Part shown: in pieces, positions 35,472-44,909 of the stretch | How positions within the stretch are numbered: the stretch's first letter is position 1 | How the letters are laid out: every line of letters starts with the position of its first letter | DNA from: Desulforhopalus singaporensis | GTDB taxonomy: Bacteria > Desulfobacterota > Desulfobulbia > Desulfobulbales > Desulfocapsaceae | Length of the DNA: 64,000 nt | Reading direction: 5' to 3' | Assembly (NCBI RefSeq): GCF_900104445.1 | Contig: NZ_FNJI01000018.1 | Span: 1-64,000, forward strand | Program-made: the position numbers and the translations under genes | The notes under the pieces: model-generated | What the model saw: only the letters and a program-made list of their open reading frames with translations | What the model was told of the DNA's origin: nothing | Database searches by the model: none

Positions 35472-38342
35472 ATGAAGAGTCTAAGAGAAATAGAGGCCAG
35501 ATCTTATCTCACCCTGGATGACCTTGTGGCTCTTGAAGAAGCCATCCTCGAATCCGGTTTCATGACCCGGGAAAAGACCCTGGACGAAATCGAACGGTTC
35601 ACCGTGACCTGGGGCATAGACGAATACTATTTCAGGACCACGCCCATAGAGGAGATGGTAAAGCACTTGATCGCCACCAGTGCATCGGAGCTTGTGGCCA
35701 GGTACGGCGGGGTCGGTGTCGGCATCGAACTGATCCATGAAGAACCTGATCACGCCTTTTATATCGTAGAAGAATCGAAAATCAAGGAAGTCGAAAATCG
35801 AATCGAAAACAATTATCCGGATTGCCGGGTAGAAAGTTATCGCACCATTGCCCCAACCCGGGAGGAGCGGCTGCGGCTCTATATCGTCAACAAACCAGAA
35901 TTTGCAGAGATACCCGCTTCCACCGAGGAACCGGTATTTAAAGATGTCTGCTCACAATCCTTTCTTGAGGACCGGGAACCGGAGACCCTCGCCCGTTACC
36001 AGGAAGCGTGGACCTGGATGATGAACCGTGAAGCCCCCTACATCGCCATCACCGAAAAAGAAGGCACCGACGAAACCCGGGTAATGGTAGGCATCCACGG
36101 CCAGGGTACCCGTCGGTTCATGGCAAAATTCACCAGCCAGATGCGGGCCTATGATATTTTCACGACCCGCAAATATAAAGAACCATTTCTCGACGACAAA
36201 ACCATTTACGCCTTCTATTTCAAAAAAATGAACCCAGAGGTCACGGAGGATTTTTCCCGCGAGCTCAACACCATCGTGATGCTGCCGGAACATTCCATTA
36301 CCGATCTGTTTACCAGCGGCACATTCTCCTCCCAGGCGGCGATGTACGCGATTTCCGCGGCCGCCTTTGCCAACCAGTTCATCACCGTTTTAACAGAAGA
36401 GTACACAAGCCTCAGCCACTCCCTCCAGAACCAGCCGGAGGCAAAAGGGATACTGGACAAGATGAAACTCAGGCTGGTAAAAGACACGTTCACCGAAGCG
36501 GCGATTACCCAGAGCGTTTTCACCTATCCAGAGATCGTCACCCTTGTCTATCAGGACTTCGTTAACCGTCTCCACCCGAGGAAAAGAGCGGACCAGGCCA
36601 GGGTTGACAAGCACATCGCAAAAATCAACGCAGCCATCGAAACCCATGTTTCATCTCCAACGGACCGTACAATATTTCAATATTTTCTCATCTTCAACGA
36701 GATGATCCTGAAAACCAATTTTTTCCGGAGGGACAAGATCAGTGCCGTCTATCGCCTTGACCCCTCCTTTCTCAATGACATAGATTTCCCGGAAAAACCG
36801 TATGGCGTGTTTTTCTGCGTAGGCCGCCCGTTTGTCGGGTTCCACATCCGTTTTCGTGATATAGCAAGGGGCGGTATCCGTATCGTTACCTCGAGAAACT
36901 ACTCCGAATACAGGAAAAACCTCGACACCGCCTTCGTGGAAAACTACAACCTGGCACTCACCCAGCAGAAAAAGAACAAGGACATCCCGGAAGGAGGCTC
37001 CAAAGGCATCATCCTGCTGCGGGCCGGCAATCAGGACGAAGCGGAAAGAGCCTTCAAGGACTATACGGACAGCATCCTCGATATCATAAACCCCCACGAT
37101 GACGTTTACGATCGTCATGGCCAGGAAGAAATTCTGTTCTTCGGCCCCGACGAAAAAACCGCCGGCCTGATGGACTGGGTTCCCTACTACGGGAGGAAGC
37201 AGGGGTATCCGTTCTGGAGGGCATTTTCCACCGGTAAGGCACCGGAACACGGTGGCATCCCCCATGATCTTTACGGGATGACCACCACCAGCGTCCATGA
37301 ATATGTTCTTGGAGTGCTTGAAAAAATGGGGCTTGAGGAGTCCGCCGTAACCAAGATCCAGACCGGTGGCCCCGACGGGGATCTCGGCAGCAATGAAATC
37401 AAGATTTCCAGGGACAAGACGATCGCCGTGATCGACGGCAGCGGCGTGCTCTACGACCCGGACGGATTGAACCGTGATGAGTTGGCAAAACTGGCAAAAC
37501 AGAGGGAAATGGTTGAAAAATTCGACCGGTCGGCCATTTCCGCCCAGGGTTTTTTCGTCTCCATCAACGACAAGCAGATCACTCTCCCCGACGGCACCCT
37601 GGTGCCGAACGGCGAGGAGTTCAGAAACACCTTTCACCTGGGTCCCTATTCCCGGGCCGACCTCTTTGTCCCCTGCGGCGGCCGTCCGGCGGCTGTCAAC
37701 ATCAACAACTGGCACAATCTGCTCGATGAAACGGGAACACCAAAGTTCAGGCTTATCGTCGAAGGCGCTAATCTTTTTATCACCGAAGAGGCCCGGCTGC
37801 GGCTGGAAGAGTCCGGAGTCATCGTCATCAAGGACGCCTCGGCCAACAAGGGCGGGGTGACGTCTTCGTCGCTCGAAGTCTTTTCTTCCCTGGCTCTGAG
37901 CGATGAAGAGTTCGAAGACAACTTCCGGGTCAAAAAAGGTGTCGTACCCGATTTCATGCACCGGTATGTCCAGGAGACGATCGCCATCATCAAGCGCAAC
38001 GCCCGGCAGGAGTTCGACCTGCTCTGGAAAGAGCACCAGAACAGCCAGCTTCCGTTCACCCGTCTGAGCAACGAAATAAGCCGCAAAATCAACGCCATCA
38101 CCGACGCAATCTTCAACTCCGACCTGCCGGCGCTGCCTAGGTTGAGGCAAAAAGTCGTTGAAGAATATGCTCCCGATTCACTGCTTGATCTTGTCGGCCT
38201 TAAAAATATACTGTCACGGGTCCCCGACAATTATCTGAGCGCCATAGTTGCGACAAAACTTGCGACCGGATTCGTATACAGTTATGGACTCGACAGCAAC
38301 GAAATCGATTTCTATAACTACCTGCAGACCTTTATTGAGTGA
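35472..38342 (+). CDS. Large NAD-specific glutamate dehydrogenase
   Basis: A 956-residue NAD-dependent glutamate dehydrogenase of the large (about 110 kDa) class. The N-terminal half is a regulatory/ACT-like region; the catalytic half contains GGIRIVTSRNYSEYRKNLD, the lysine segment KDIPEGGSKGIILL, TGGPDGDLGSNEIKIS in the cofactor domain and VEGANLFITEEARLRLEESG. It converts glutamate to 2-oxoglutarate, ammonia and NADH. The ATG at 35472 has GGAGGGA ahead; a longer frame to 35397 lacks a ribosome site. It stands alone between the protease and an amidohydrolase. It differs from the smaller dehydrogenase at 23205, which may therefore have a different substrate. Confidence 0.93.
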   Translation: MKSLREIEARSYLTLDDLVALEEAILESGFMTREKTLDEIERFTVTWGIDEYYFRTTPIEEMVKHLIATSASELVARYGGVGVGIELIHEEPDHAFYIVEESKIKEVENRIENNYPDCRVESYRTIAPTREERLRLYIVNKPEFAEIPASTEEPVFKDVCSQSFLEDREPETLARYQEAWTWMMNREAPYIAITEKEGTDETRVMVGIHGQGTRRFMAKFTSQMRAYDIFTTRKYKEPFLDDKTIYAFYFKKMNPEVTEDFSRELNTIVMLPEHSITDLFTSGTFSSQAAMYAISAAAFANQFITVLTEEYTSLSHSLQNQPEAKGILDKMKLRLVKDTFTEAAITQSVFTYPEIVTLVYQDFVNRLHPRKRADQARVDKHIAKINAAIETHVSSPTDRTIFQYFLIFNEMILKTNFFRRDKISAVYRLDPSFLNDIDFPEKPYGVFFCVGRPFVGFHIRFRDIARGGIRIVTSRNYSEYRKNLDTAFVENYNLALTQQKKNKDIPEGGSKGIILLRAGNQDEAERAFKDYTDSILDIINPHDDVYDRHGQEEILFFGPDEKTAGLMDWVPYYGRKQGYPFWRAFSTGKAPEHGGIPHDLYGMTTTSVHEYVLGVLEKMGLEESAVTKIQTGGPDGDLGSNEIKISRDKTIAVIDGSGVLYDPDGLNRDELAKLAKQREMVEKFDRSAISAQGFFVSINDKQITLPDGTLVPNGEEFRNTFHLGPYSRADLFVPCGGRPAAVNINNWHNLLDETGTPKFRLIVEGANLFITEEARLRLEESGVIVIKDASANKGGVTSSSLEVFSSLALSDEEFEDNFRVKKGVVPDFMHRYVQETIAIIKRNARQEFDLLWKEHQNSQLPFTRLSNEISRKINAITDAIFNSDLPALPRLRQKVVEEYAPDSLLDLVGLKNILSRVPDNYLSAIVATKLATGFVYSYGLDSNEIDFYNYLQTFIE

Positions 38343-38616
38343 CAATTGCAGAACCCGGCCAAGGACATGCTGCCGAGGGTAAAGCAGTTACAGTTTCCCT
38401 TAGCGGCAACGTTTAAGCCGTTATATTAGAGCAGGAAACAAAACAGAGCATAAACCAGCTGCACGTTCCGTCACCTGCTGTATAGATGGCAGGCGACCTT
38501 ATGGTCCGGCTGGCGCAGATAATAGCAGGATACAGCGACTAAAAATCAGAACTTCGATACACAGGTTGTGCGAAAAGTAATGAACACTGCTCTGCGTTGT
38601 TGAAGCGGACAGGACC

Positions 38617-38661
38617 TTTTTCCCTCCATGACTGGCAACCATGTCATGGAGGGGAAAAAAA
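38617..38661. terminator. Bidirectional hairpin between the glutamate dehydrogenase and amidohydrolase genes
   Basis: TTTTTCCCTCCATGAC (38617-38632) pairs with GTCATGGAGGG plus a following A-run (38643-38661), loop TGGCAACCAT. It lies 13 bp past the stop of the leftward amidohydrolase gene. The rest of 38343-38674 has no gene. Confidence 0.55.
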
Positions 38662-38674
38662 GTTATCTCAGTAG

Positions 38675-40384
38675 TTAATTCTGATATACCGTTTCGCCGC
38701 CGACAATGGTCTCGATCACTTCGATATTCCTGATATCCATAGGCGCCACTTCAAGCGGATTATCTGACAAAATTACCAGATCGGCCAGTTTGCCAGGCTC
38801 AATGGATCCTTTGATATCCTCCTCGAAGTTCTGATAGGCCGGATATATGGTTGTAGCACGCAGGGCCTGCATGGGTGTTATTCTTTGATCCAGGTCGCCT
38901 TCTTCGCCAATAAAAAATCCTTCATAGGACATTCTGTTCACTGCGGCCCATATCGTGAGCAGCGGATCCATAGGCACAACCGGCGTATCACAGTGGAAGG
39001 TAAAGGGCATACCGCGATCGACAGCCGATCGAGCAGGGCTCATCCTTGCGGCTCTCTCAGGCCCCATGAAGATATTCCAGTGCCTTTCTCCCCAATAGTA
39101 CGTATGGAGCACAAAAAACGAAGGTATAGCTCCCAGGGCCTGCATCCTGTCCAGCTGGTCTTCACGCATCATCTGTGAATGAATGACAACATGTCGGGTA
39201 TCTTCCCTGGGGTTGGCCTCCTGGGCCGCCTCCCAGCCATCGAGAATATCGTCTATGGCTGCATCTCCATTGCCATGGATGATGGACTGGTATCCACTGT
39301 CATGAACCTGTCTTGCCCTCAGCGCCAGTTCCACTGCAGAATATCTGGGATAGCCGCGATATTCACTGTATCCTTCAGGCTGAACCCAGTAGGGCTCACT
39401 CAGGTAACCGGTATACCCCTGGATGGAGCCATCGGCAAAATCCTTGACGCCCCCCCATGAGAGCAGATCTGTTCCCAGATCCATAGCATAAGCGGTATCG
39501 GCCTCCTCCAGGGTTGGCCACAAATTCACCCTTATCGGGAGCAGACCGGACAAAGCCGCACCTTTGAAGAGTTGACTAAACCCCACAGACGTCGCTCCGC
39601 TGTTCCCGGTGGTGACCCCCTTGGCGGCATACAACTGTCCGGCGTAGCCGATACCTTCCATAAGCTCCGGTGGGGTAAGGGGAGGAATCAACGCGGAGAC
39701 TAATCCGGTGGCCGGTCCTTCTTCAAGCACCCCTGTCGGTTCCCCGGTATTCGGATCCTTACGTATCACTCCTCCGCCAGGCTGCTGCGTACTTGCATCT
39801 ATCCCGGCCATTTCCAGGGCCAGACTGTTAGCAACAGCCAGATGACCTGAGGTGTGGGTTATAAGAATCGGATGAACCGTGGAGACACGATCCAGATCAT
39901 ACCTGGTCGGATGCCTCATTTCCGCCAACAGGGTATCGTCATATCCAAACCCCTGGATCCACTCCCCTTCTGGAGTCTGCTGCGCCTTTTCCTGCAGGGC
40001 GGCGACAACCTCGTCAATATTTTTCACGGTACCGATTGGCGGACTGTTGAGAATCACCTGGAACTTATAAATCATCCCGGCATATCCAATATGGCTGTGA
40101 GCATCGTAGAACCCCGGCAACAGCGTCTTTTTCTTAAGGTTTACGATTGTCGTACCGGAACCATTGAATTGGCTCATTACCTCGCTGGTGCTACCGACGC
40201 CAACGATCATGCCGTCATCAACAGCCACCGCCTCAACAATTGTGTCGGCGGAGTCCATGGTGATTACCGTTCCATTGTGATAGATAGTATCCACCCCCGT
40301 CCTGGCCGATGCTGTTCCCGCAACCAGGCTTGCTGATAATGCCAGCGATGCGCAGACAGCAAACAAGTGATTTTTAAGTTCCAT
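38675..40384 (-). CDS. Exported amidohydrolase (YtcJ-like)
   Basis: A 569-residue metal-dependent amidohydrolase with a Sec signal (MELKNHLFAVCASLALSAS, ending ASA) so it acts outside the cytoplasm. The zinc motif is intact in PGFYDAHSHIGYAG, and the composite beta-sandwich start IYHNGTVITMDSAD and end ADLVILSDNPLEV fit the imidazolonepropionase/YtcJ class. TCTTCGGAGG-type ribosome site: GGAGGAGAA directly precedes the ATG. A strong -24/-12 promoter lies at 40514-40529, and a sigma-54 response regulator gene ends just upstream. The substrate is unknown. Confidence 0.9.
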   Translation of the reverse strand: MELKNHLFAVCASLALSASLVAGTASARTGVDTIYHNGTVITMDSADTIVEAVAVDDGMIVGVGSTSEVMSQFNGSGTTIVNLKKKTLLPGFYDAHSHIGYAGMIYKFQVILNSPPIGTVKNIDEVVAALQEKAQQTPEGEWIQGFGYDDTLLAEMRHPTRYDLDRVSTVHPILITHTSGHLAVANSLALEMAGIDASTQQPGGGVIRKDPNTGEPTGVLEEGPATGLVSALIPPLTPPELMEGIGYAGQLYAAKGVTTGNSGATSVGFSQLFKGAALSGLLPIRVNLWPTLEEADTAYAMDLGTDLLSWGGVKDFADGSIQGYTGYLSEPYWVQPEGYSEYRGYPRYSAVELALRARQVHDSGYQSIIHGNGDAAIDDILDGWEAAQEANPREDTRHVVIHSQMMREDQLDRMQALGAIPSFFVLHTYYWGERHWNIFMGPERAARMSPARSAVDRGMPFTFHCDTPVVPMDPLLTIWAAVNRMSYEGFFIGEEGDLDQRITPMQALRATTIYPAYQNFEEDIKGSIEPGKLADLVILSDNPLEVAPMDIRNIEVIETIVGGETVYQN

Positions 40385-40513
40385 TTCTCCTCCCTTTACC
40401 CAGGTTTCAATTTTACTTGCTTTTTTTGGCTGATACAGGGGGAAAAAGCCTCTGTCATCAACCGACCTCTACAGATTTCTGCAATGACAAAACAGTGTCA
40501 CCTGGGTCCCAGC

Positions 40514-40529
40514 AGCAAAATTCACACCA
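40514..40529 (-). promoter_or_regulatory. Sigma-54 promoter of the exported amidohydrolase gene
   Basis: The minus strand reads TGGTGTGAATTTTGCT: TGG, G at the -24 box end and TTGCT match the consensus, with GG and GC ten bases apart. The predicted start near 40503 leaves a leader of about 120 bases. The regulator gene ending at 40715 is the obvious activator. Confidence 0.72.
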
Positions 40530-40714
40530 GACAACTATCATTCCGATTCCATCGCTGGCAGTGACAAAAAATACTAATAATATAAAACTACTATAAAATA
40601 CCTCAGGTAAAAGACAGGAGAGTGAACCTGGAGACAGATATTGAAAAACAAGAACACTTGTCCATAAAAAGTGAACAGATGTCTTGTTATGGTGAAAAAA
40701 CCTGTACCAGCAGC

Positions 40715-42142
40715 TTACGAGTCCCAGCCTGTCCTGGAGACGCTGTATTTTTTGAGGAGGGCGTATAGCCTCGTTCGGCCTAATCCAGTTAAGCGACAGG
40801 CAGTTTTTATATCGCCTCTGGTCAGCTGCATCAGGTCCCGGAAATACTCTTTTTCGGCCTTGACAAGCACGGCTTCCCTGAATTTTTTATATTTTGGAAA
40901 ATCCGGAAAATTCATCTGATGTTGAGTCTGGTCACCGCTGCCCTCAACTTCAGCCCGCTGTTCAACAGATGATTTTACCTGGTGAACACGAATATGCTCT
41001 GGCAGATGATGAGGGTAGAGAACAGGTTCATATGCCCCTTTGTGAATGGCAAACTCCAAAGCATTGATCAATTCCCGAACATTTCCGGGCCATGGGTAGG
41101 AACACAAAACCTCCAAAAAATCTGGAGAAAATCCTTTTACCTCCAGGCCATACCTGGAGAATATACTGAGCCCGTGAAAGAGAATAATCTTTTTTATATC
41201 TTCAATCCGTTGCCTCAGAGGTGGCACATGGATGGAGAGGGTCCGCAGCCGAAATAACAGATCGTCCCTGAAAAGACCTTTACTGACCAGATGATCCAGG
41301 TTTTTGTTTGTTGCAGATATCAATCTGAAGTCACTAGCAAATTCTTTTTTACTTCCAAGCGGCCGATACCGTCGTTCCTGTAGTACCCTGAGAAAGATTT
41401 TCTGCAGATCTAGACTCAACTCTGCCACTTCATCCAGGAAAAGAGTACCCCTATCAGCATACATGATGAGCCCATTGCTCGATGTTTCCGCGCCGGTGAA
41501 AGTACCCTTCTTATATCCAAAAAGCTGGCTGGCTGACAGGGATTCGCTAAGATTGGCACAGTCAACGACAACAAAATTGTTTTTGGCCCGTGCGCTGTTT
41601 TCATGTATTGCTCTTGAAATAAGCTCTTTGCCGGTTCCTGTCTCTCCGGTTATCAGGACACTTGCACTGGTACTGGCGGCATTGACTACGTCCTGAAGAC
41701 AGGTCGTCATCTTAGGGCTGTCTCCGACAATTTCCTCTCGCTTGAATAATATGGGAACCTTAAGAGGTTGTTCCAGACTGTCCCGGTACTGGAGCGCCCG
41801 TTTTAAAGGTAACAGAATTTTCTTTAAAGAGATCGGCTTTTGCAGATAATCCCAGGCGCCATTGCGAATGGCGAGCTCCGCCCCGTCGGCATCTCCAGCT
41901 CCGGTGATGATAATTACCTCAGGTGCAGTCGCAACTTCCCGGACCTGATCAATTATCTTGAGCCCACTCCCGTCCGGCATGTTCACGTCAAGCAAGACTA
42001 TATCAAAGTTTCCGTGGCGAGCTTTTCTTATCCCATCTGTTAACGTGAGGGCATAGACAGCGTTGTGTTCCAGGCTTTCAACCAGATCGACCAACATCTG
42101 GCACATTGATTCATCGTCATCGACAATCAGAACATTTGACAT
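40715..42142 (-). CDS. Sigma-54-dependent response regulator (NtrC family)
   Basis: A 475-residue protein: receiver domain with Asp52 in VLLDVNMPDGSG, AAA+ domain with Walker A TGETGTGKE, Walker B (LFLDEVAELS), and a C-terminal Fis helix-turn-helix (IKTACRLTGLGRTRLYALLK). The sigma-54 loop is GTFTGA where GAFTGA is usual. It follows its kinase gene by 9 bp. Likely target: the -24/-12 promoter at 40514. Confidence 0.95.
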   Translation of the reverse strand: MSNVLIVDDDESMCQMLVDLVESLEHNAVYALTLTDGIRKARHGNFDIVLLDVNMPDGSGLKIIDQVREVATAPEVIIITGAGDADGAELAIRNGAWDYLQKPISLKKILLPLKRALQYRDSLEQPLKVPILFKREEIVGDSPKMTTCLQDVVNAASTSASVLITGETGTGKELISRAIHENSARAKNNFVVVDCANLSESLSASQLFGYKKGTFTGAETSSNGLIMYADRGTLFLDEVAELSLDLQKIFLRVLQERRYRPLGSKKEFASDFRLISATNKNLDHLVSKGLFRDDLLFRLRTLSIHVPPLRQRIEDIKKIILFHGLSIFSRYGLEVKGFSPDFLEVLCSYPWPGNVRELINALEFAIHKGAYEPVLYPHHLPEHIRVHQVKSSVEQRAEVEGSGDQTQHQMNFPDFPKYKKFREAVLVKAEKEYFRDLMQLTRGDIKTACRLTGLGRTRLYALLKKYSVSRTGWDS

Positions 42143-42151
42143 GCTATTTTA

Positions 42152-44329
42152 TCACCCTTCTGTTTTCGTTAATAATGACTCGACGAGTTCGATCAACTGA
42201 TACGCCCCGATCGTTTTTTGAATGAATGTGTCGATTCCTGATTTTCGCAACTCAGACTCAGAAACAGGCGCAGGCAGCCCAGAACAGAGGATTATTGGCA
42301 GATCGGGACGGCTTAACTTGATTTCGCTTGCCAGTTCCAAACCGGTCAGGCGCGGCATCAACTGGTCACTGATTACGAGATCAATGCTCGTTGCATGGAC
42401 ATGGAAATACCTGAGCGCCTCAAAAGCATCGCACTTGATAATGATTTCATGGCCAAACCTTTCAAGAATCTCTTTAAGATACTCCATGAACCAGAGCTCA
42501 TCATCGACCAGAAGAATACAGCCCTTGCGACAAGTCGTATCAGGATCTCCTCCCGCAGGACCAGGCACAATTCCTTCCAAATACTTGGGGAGATAGACCT
42601 CAACAACAGTTCCTCTCCCCGGCTCACTCATGACATTGATTACTCCATCGAGATTTGCGACAATTCCGTGCACAATGGCAAGTCCCATTCCGGAACCCTC
42701 TTCAGGTGGTTTAGAGGTAAAAAATGGTTCAAAGATATGCTCCATTGTTTCACTGGTCATTCCAACACCTGTATCCGTTACCGAAATTTTAATATAGGTC
42801 TTCGATTCAAGGCCGAAGACGGGGGCATCATTTTCCGGGGAATTATGTAATTCATCAATAATCACGGTTAACGTGCCGCCGCTATCTTGCATCGAATACC
42901 CTGCATTTTTGCACAGATTCATCAAAATCTGATAGATTTGGGTCGGATCCGCCACAACCATGTCACTATCACATCTGTTCTTTTTTACGACATTAATATT
43001 TGCCGACAGACCAGCACGTAAAGAATCAAGAACCTCGTTAACGATAGACTCTGTACGAACCGGTATCTTTTGAGGTTCAGTTTTTCGACTGAAAGTAAGA
43101 ATCTGTTCCACAAGTGATTGCCCCCTATAGGCCGCATTGAGGATCTTTTGCACATGTGAGCGAACAGTATTTTCCTTTTTGATATCAAAAAGCTCAATCA
43201 TTTCTCCATAGCCAATGATAGTACCGAGGACATTGTTGAAATCATGCGCGATGCCGCCCGCAAAGGTTCCGATAGCTTCCATTTTTCGTGCCTGGAGAAT
43301 CTGTTTTTCCATTTTCTCCCGCACCGCAAGTTCCTCCTCCAGTTCCCTTGTCTTCTGTGCCACTTTATCTTTCAGCAGGCTATTGACCTTGAAGGACACC
43401 AGGACGATGACCAAGACAACGGCAGATGAGATGAACATAATATTCCAAAATGTTCGACTCGTTATAAAAATTTCACGGCCTAAACTAATCCACCTGTCAT
43501 AAATAGCCTTGCGCTCTTTATCATCTATCTGCCGCAAGCCAACCTTCAATATTTCGTGAAATTCAGGACAGTTACTAGACGTTGCAAAACGTAGTTTGTT
43601 GGGTTCGCCCACGGTACCGGCGAAACGAAGATTTACAAGCCCTTCCTTCTCAATATAATAAGATGCTGTTGCAAAGTTGACGATCATTGCATCCGATTTT
43701 TTAAAAGCGACTCGCTGCAATCCGACCAGGTCACCATCTACAGGATCCAAATCGAGATGAGGATTGCTGGCTGAAAGAAGTTCATGTATCGCATAATAGC
43801 GGGCAACCGAAATCTTCATCCCCTTCAGCTTATCCAAAGAAAAATCACCTTTAGTATCTTTATTGACAATTATTGCATGAGGAAACTCCACATATGGTTC
43901 TGTAAACAGGAACCGTTCAGACCGCATCCTGGTTTTCTGTAAATTACATTTTGTAACTATTTTATTTTTAGTCAAATCGACCCAGGAGTCCATGGTCAAT
44001 TCTTCAGCACGAATTCTCTTAAACTTAAAACCAAGTCTTTTTTCTATGACATTTATGTAATCACTGGAAATTCCGACCCACTCATCTTCATCATTGCGAA
44101 ATTCCATTGGTGGAAAACCGTTATATTCCACCAGGATAATTTCATCTTCATGCTCACGAAGCCATTGACGCTGTGAAGGACTCAAAGGGTCTTGTTTATC
44201 TTCGGCATATCCAATTGATCCAGAAAAAATGAGTACAACCAGAATACTCATGCCCCAGTATAAAAGCTGGCCCATGGAAACGAAAATTAACAAGCGCGGA
44301 TTGTTCAATAATAAGTTATTGTGATACAT
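42152..44329 (-). CDS. Hybrid sensor kinase with a solute-binding sensor domain
   Basis: A 725-residue kinase. After an N-terminal membrane segment (MGQLLYWGMSILVVLIFSG) comes a periplasmic SBP_bac_3-like domain to about 285 (ILVEYNGFPPMEFRNDEDEW), a second membrane segment (IMFISSAVVLVIVLVSFKV), a HisKA with GGIAHDFNNVLGTIIGYGE, HATPase_c (GSGMGLAIVHGIV), and a C-terminal receiver (IDLVISDQLMPRLTG). The sensor fold binds amino acids or similar small polar ligands, so it may sense the product or substrate of the amidohydrolase (inference). Confidence 0.92.
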   Translation of the reverse strand: MYHNNLLLNNPRLLIFVSMGQLLYWGMSILVVLIFSGSIGYAEDKQDPLSPSQRQWLREHEDEIILVEYNGFPPMEFRNDEDEWVGISSDYINVIEKRLGFKFKRIRAEELTMDSWVDLTKNKIVTKCNLQKTRMRSERFLFTEPYVEFPHAIIVNKDTKGDFSLDKLKGMKISVARYYAIHELLSASNPHLDLDPVDGDLVGLQRVAFKKSDAMIVNFATASYYIEKEGLVNLRFAGTVGEPNKLRFATSSNCPEFHEILKVGLRQIDDKERKAIYDRWISLGREIFITSRTFWNIMFISSAVVLVIVLVSFKVNSLLKDKVAQKTRELEEELAVREKMEKQILQARKMEAIGTFAGGIAHDFNNVLGTIIGYGEMIELFDIKKENTVRSHVQKILNAAYRGQSLVEQILTFSRKTEPQKIPVRTESIVNEVLDSLRAGLSANINVVKKNRCDSDMVVADPTQIYQILMNLCKNAGYSMQDSGGTLTVIIDELHNSPENDAPVFGLESKTYIKISVTDTGVGMTSETMEHIFEPFFTSKPPEEGSGMGLAIVHGIVANLDGVINVMSEPGRGTVVEVYLPKYLEGIVPGPAGGDPDTTCRKGCILLVDDELWFMEYLKEILERFGHEIIIKCDAFEALRYFHVHATSIDLVISDQLMPRLTGLELASEIKLSRPDLPIILCSGLPAPVSESELRKSGIDTFIQKTIGAYQLIELVESLLTKTEG

Positions 44330-44909
44330 TTTTTAAAGTTATCGACAATTTTCACAAACTAATACATAACATTTTCGACCATTTAACCTGCATCAAAAAC
44401 ATTAGACACCGGTCGAGTGAAAATGTACTGGGATTCAGTCGGCAGTCTTATTTAAAGTATTATTCTGTCTCAGGAGATGATCTTTTATAAGAAACATTAT
44501 ACCCTCAAAACTTTAGCACACAAATGCCTTACCAGGGGGTACGTTGAATAAAACCGGAACCAATGTCAAAAAATCAAAGACATCGAGATGCCAACAGAAA
44601 GCAAAATAAAAACTGTGCTCGCTTCTGTTCTTACTGTTCACCGAGCAGATCCTGACCAGCTGAAACGCTAAAAAATCGTCAACAGATCTTGATAACTTGC
44701 GTCTTTTCGAAAAGATTGGCCCGGGCCTATGGATGGCCTTGTCCGATTTATGGGAAACATTACTACCTATCGTGGAATATCCACGATAGGTAGAGAGGGA
44801 GATGGAGGTTACCTTAATTCTTTTGGCGAGTTTTTCCAGGAGGCAGTTTCGATATTATCTTAGACGAAGAAACTATCTACCAATTCGCATGGTGATACAG
44901 GTTGTTTCT
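44330..44909. other. Intergenic region with a perfect inverted repeat
   Basis: 580 bases between the hybrid kinase start and the end of the long operon. CTACCTATCGTGGA (44763-44776) and its complement (44780-44793) form a perfect 14-bp stem with a three-base centre; it lies downstream of the last operon gene and may be its transcript end, though there is no T-run. No gene or -24/-12 site for the kinase was found. Confidence 0.5.

Noticed and set aside
36651-38150. A 499-codon minus-strand open frame
   Set aside because: It is fully antisense to the glutamate dehydrogenase gene, has low-complexity shadow composition and no ribosome site or motif.
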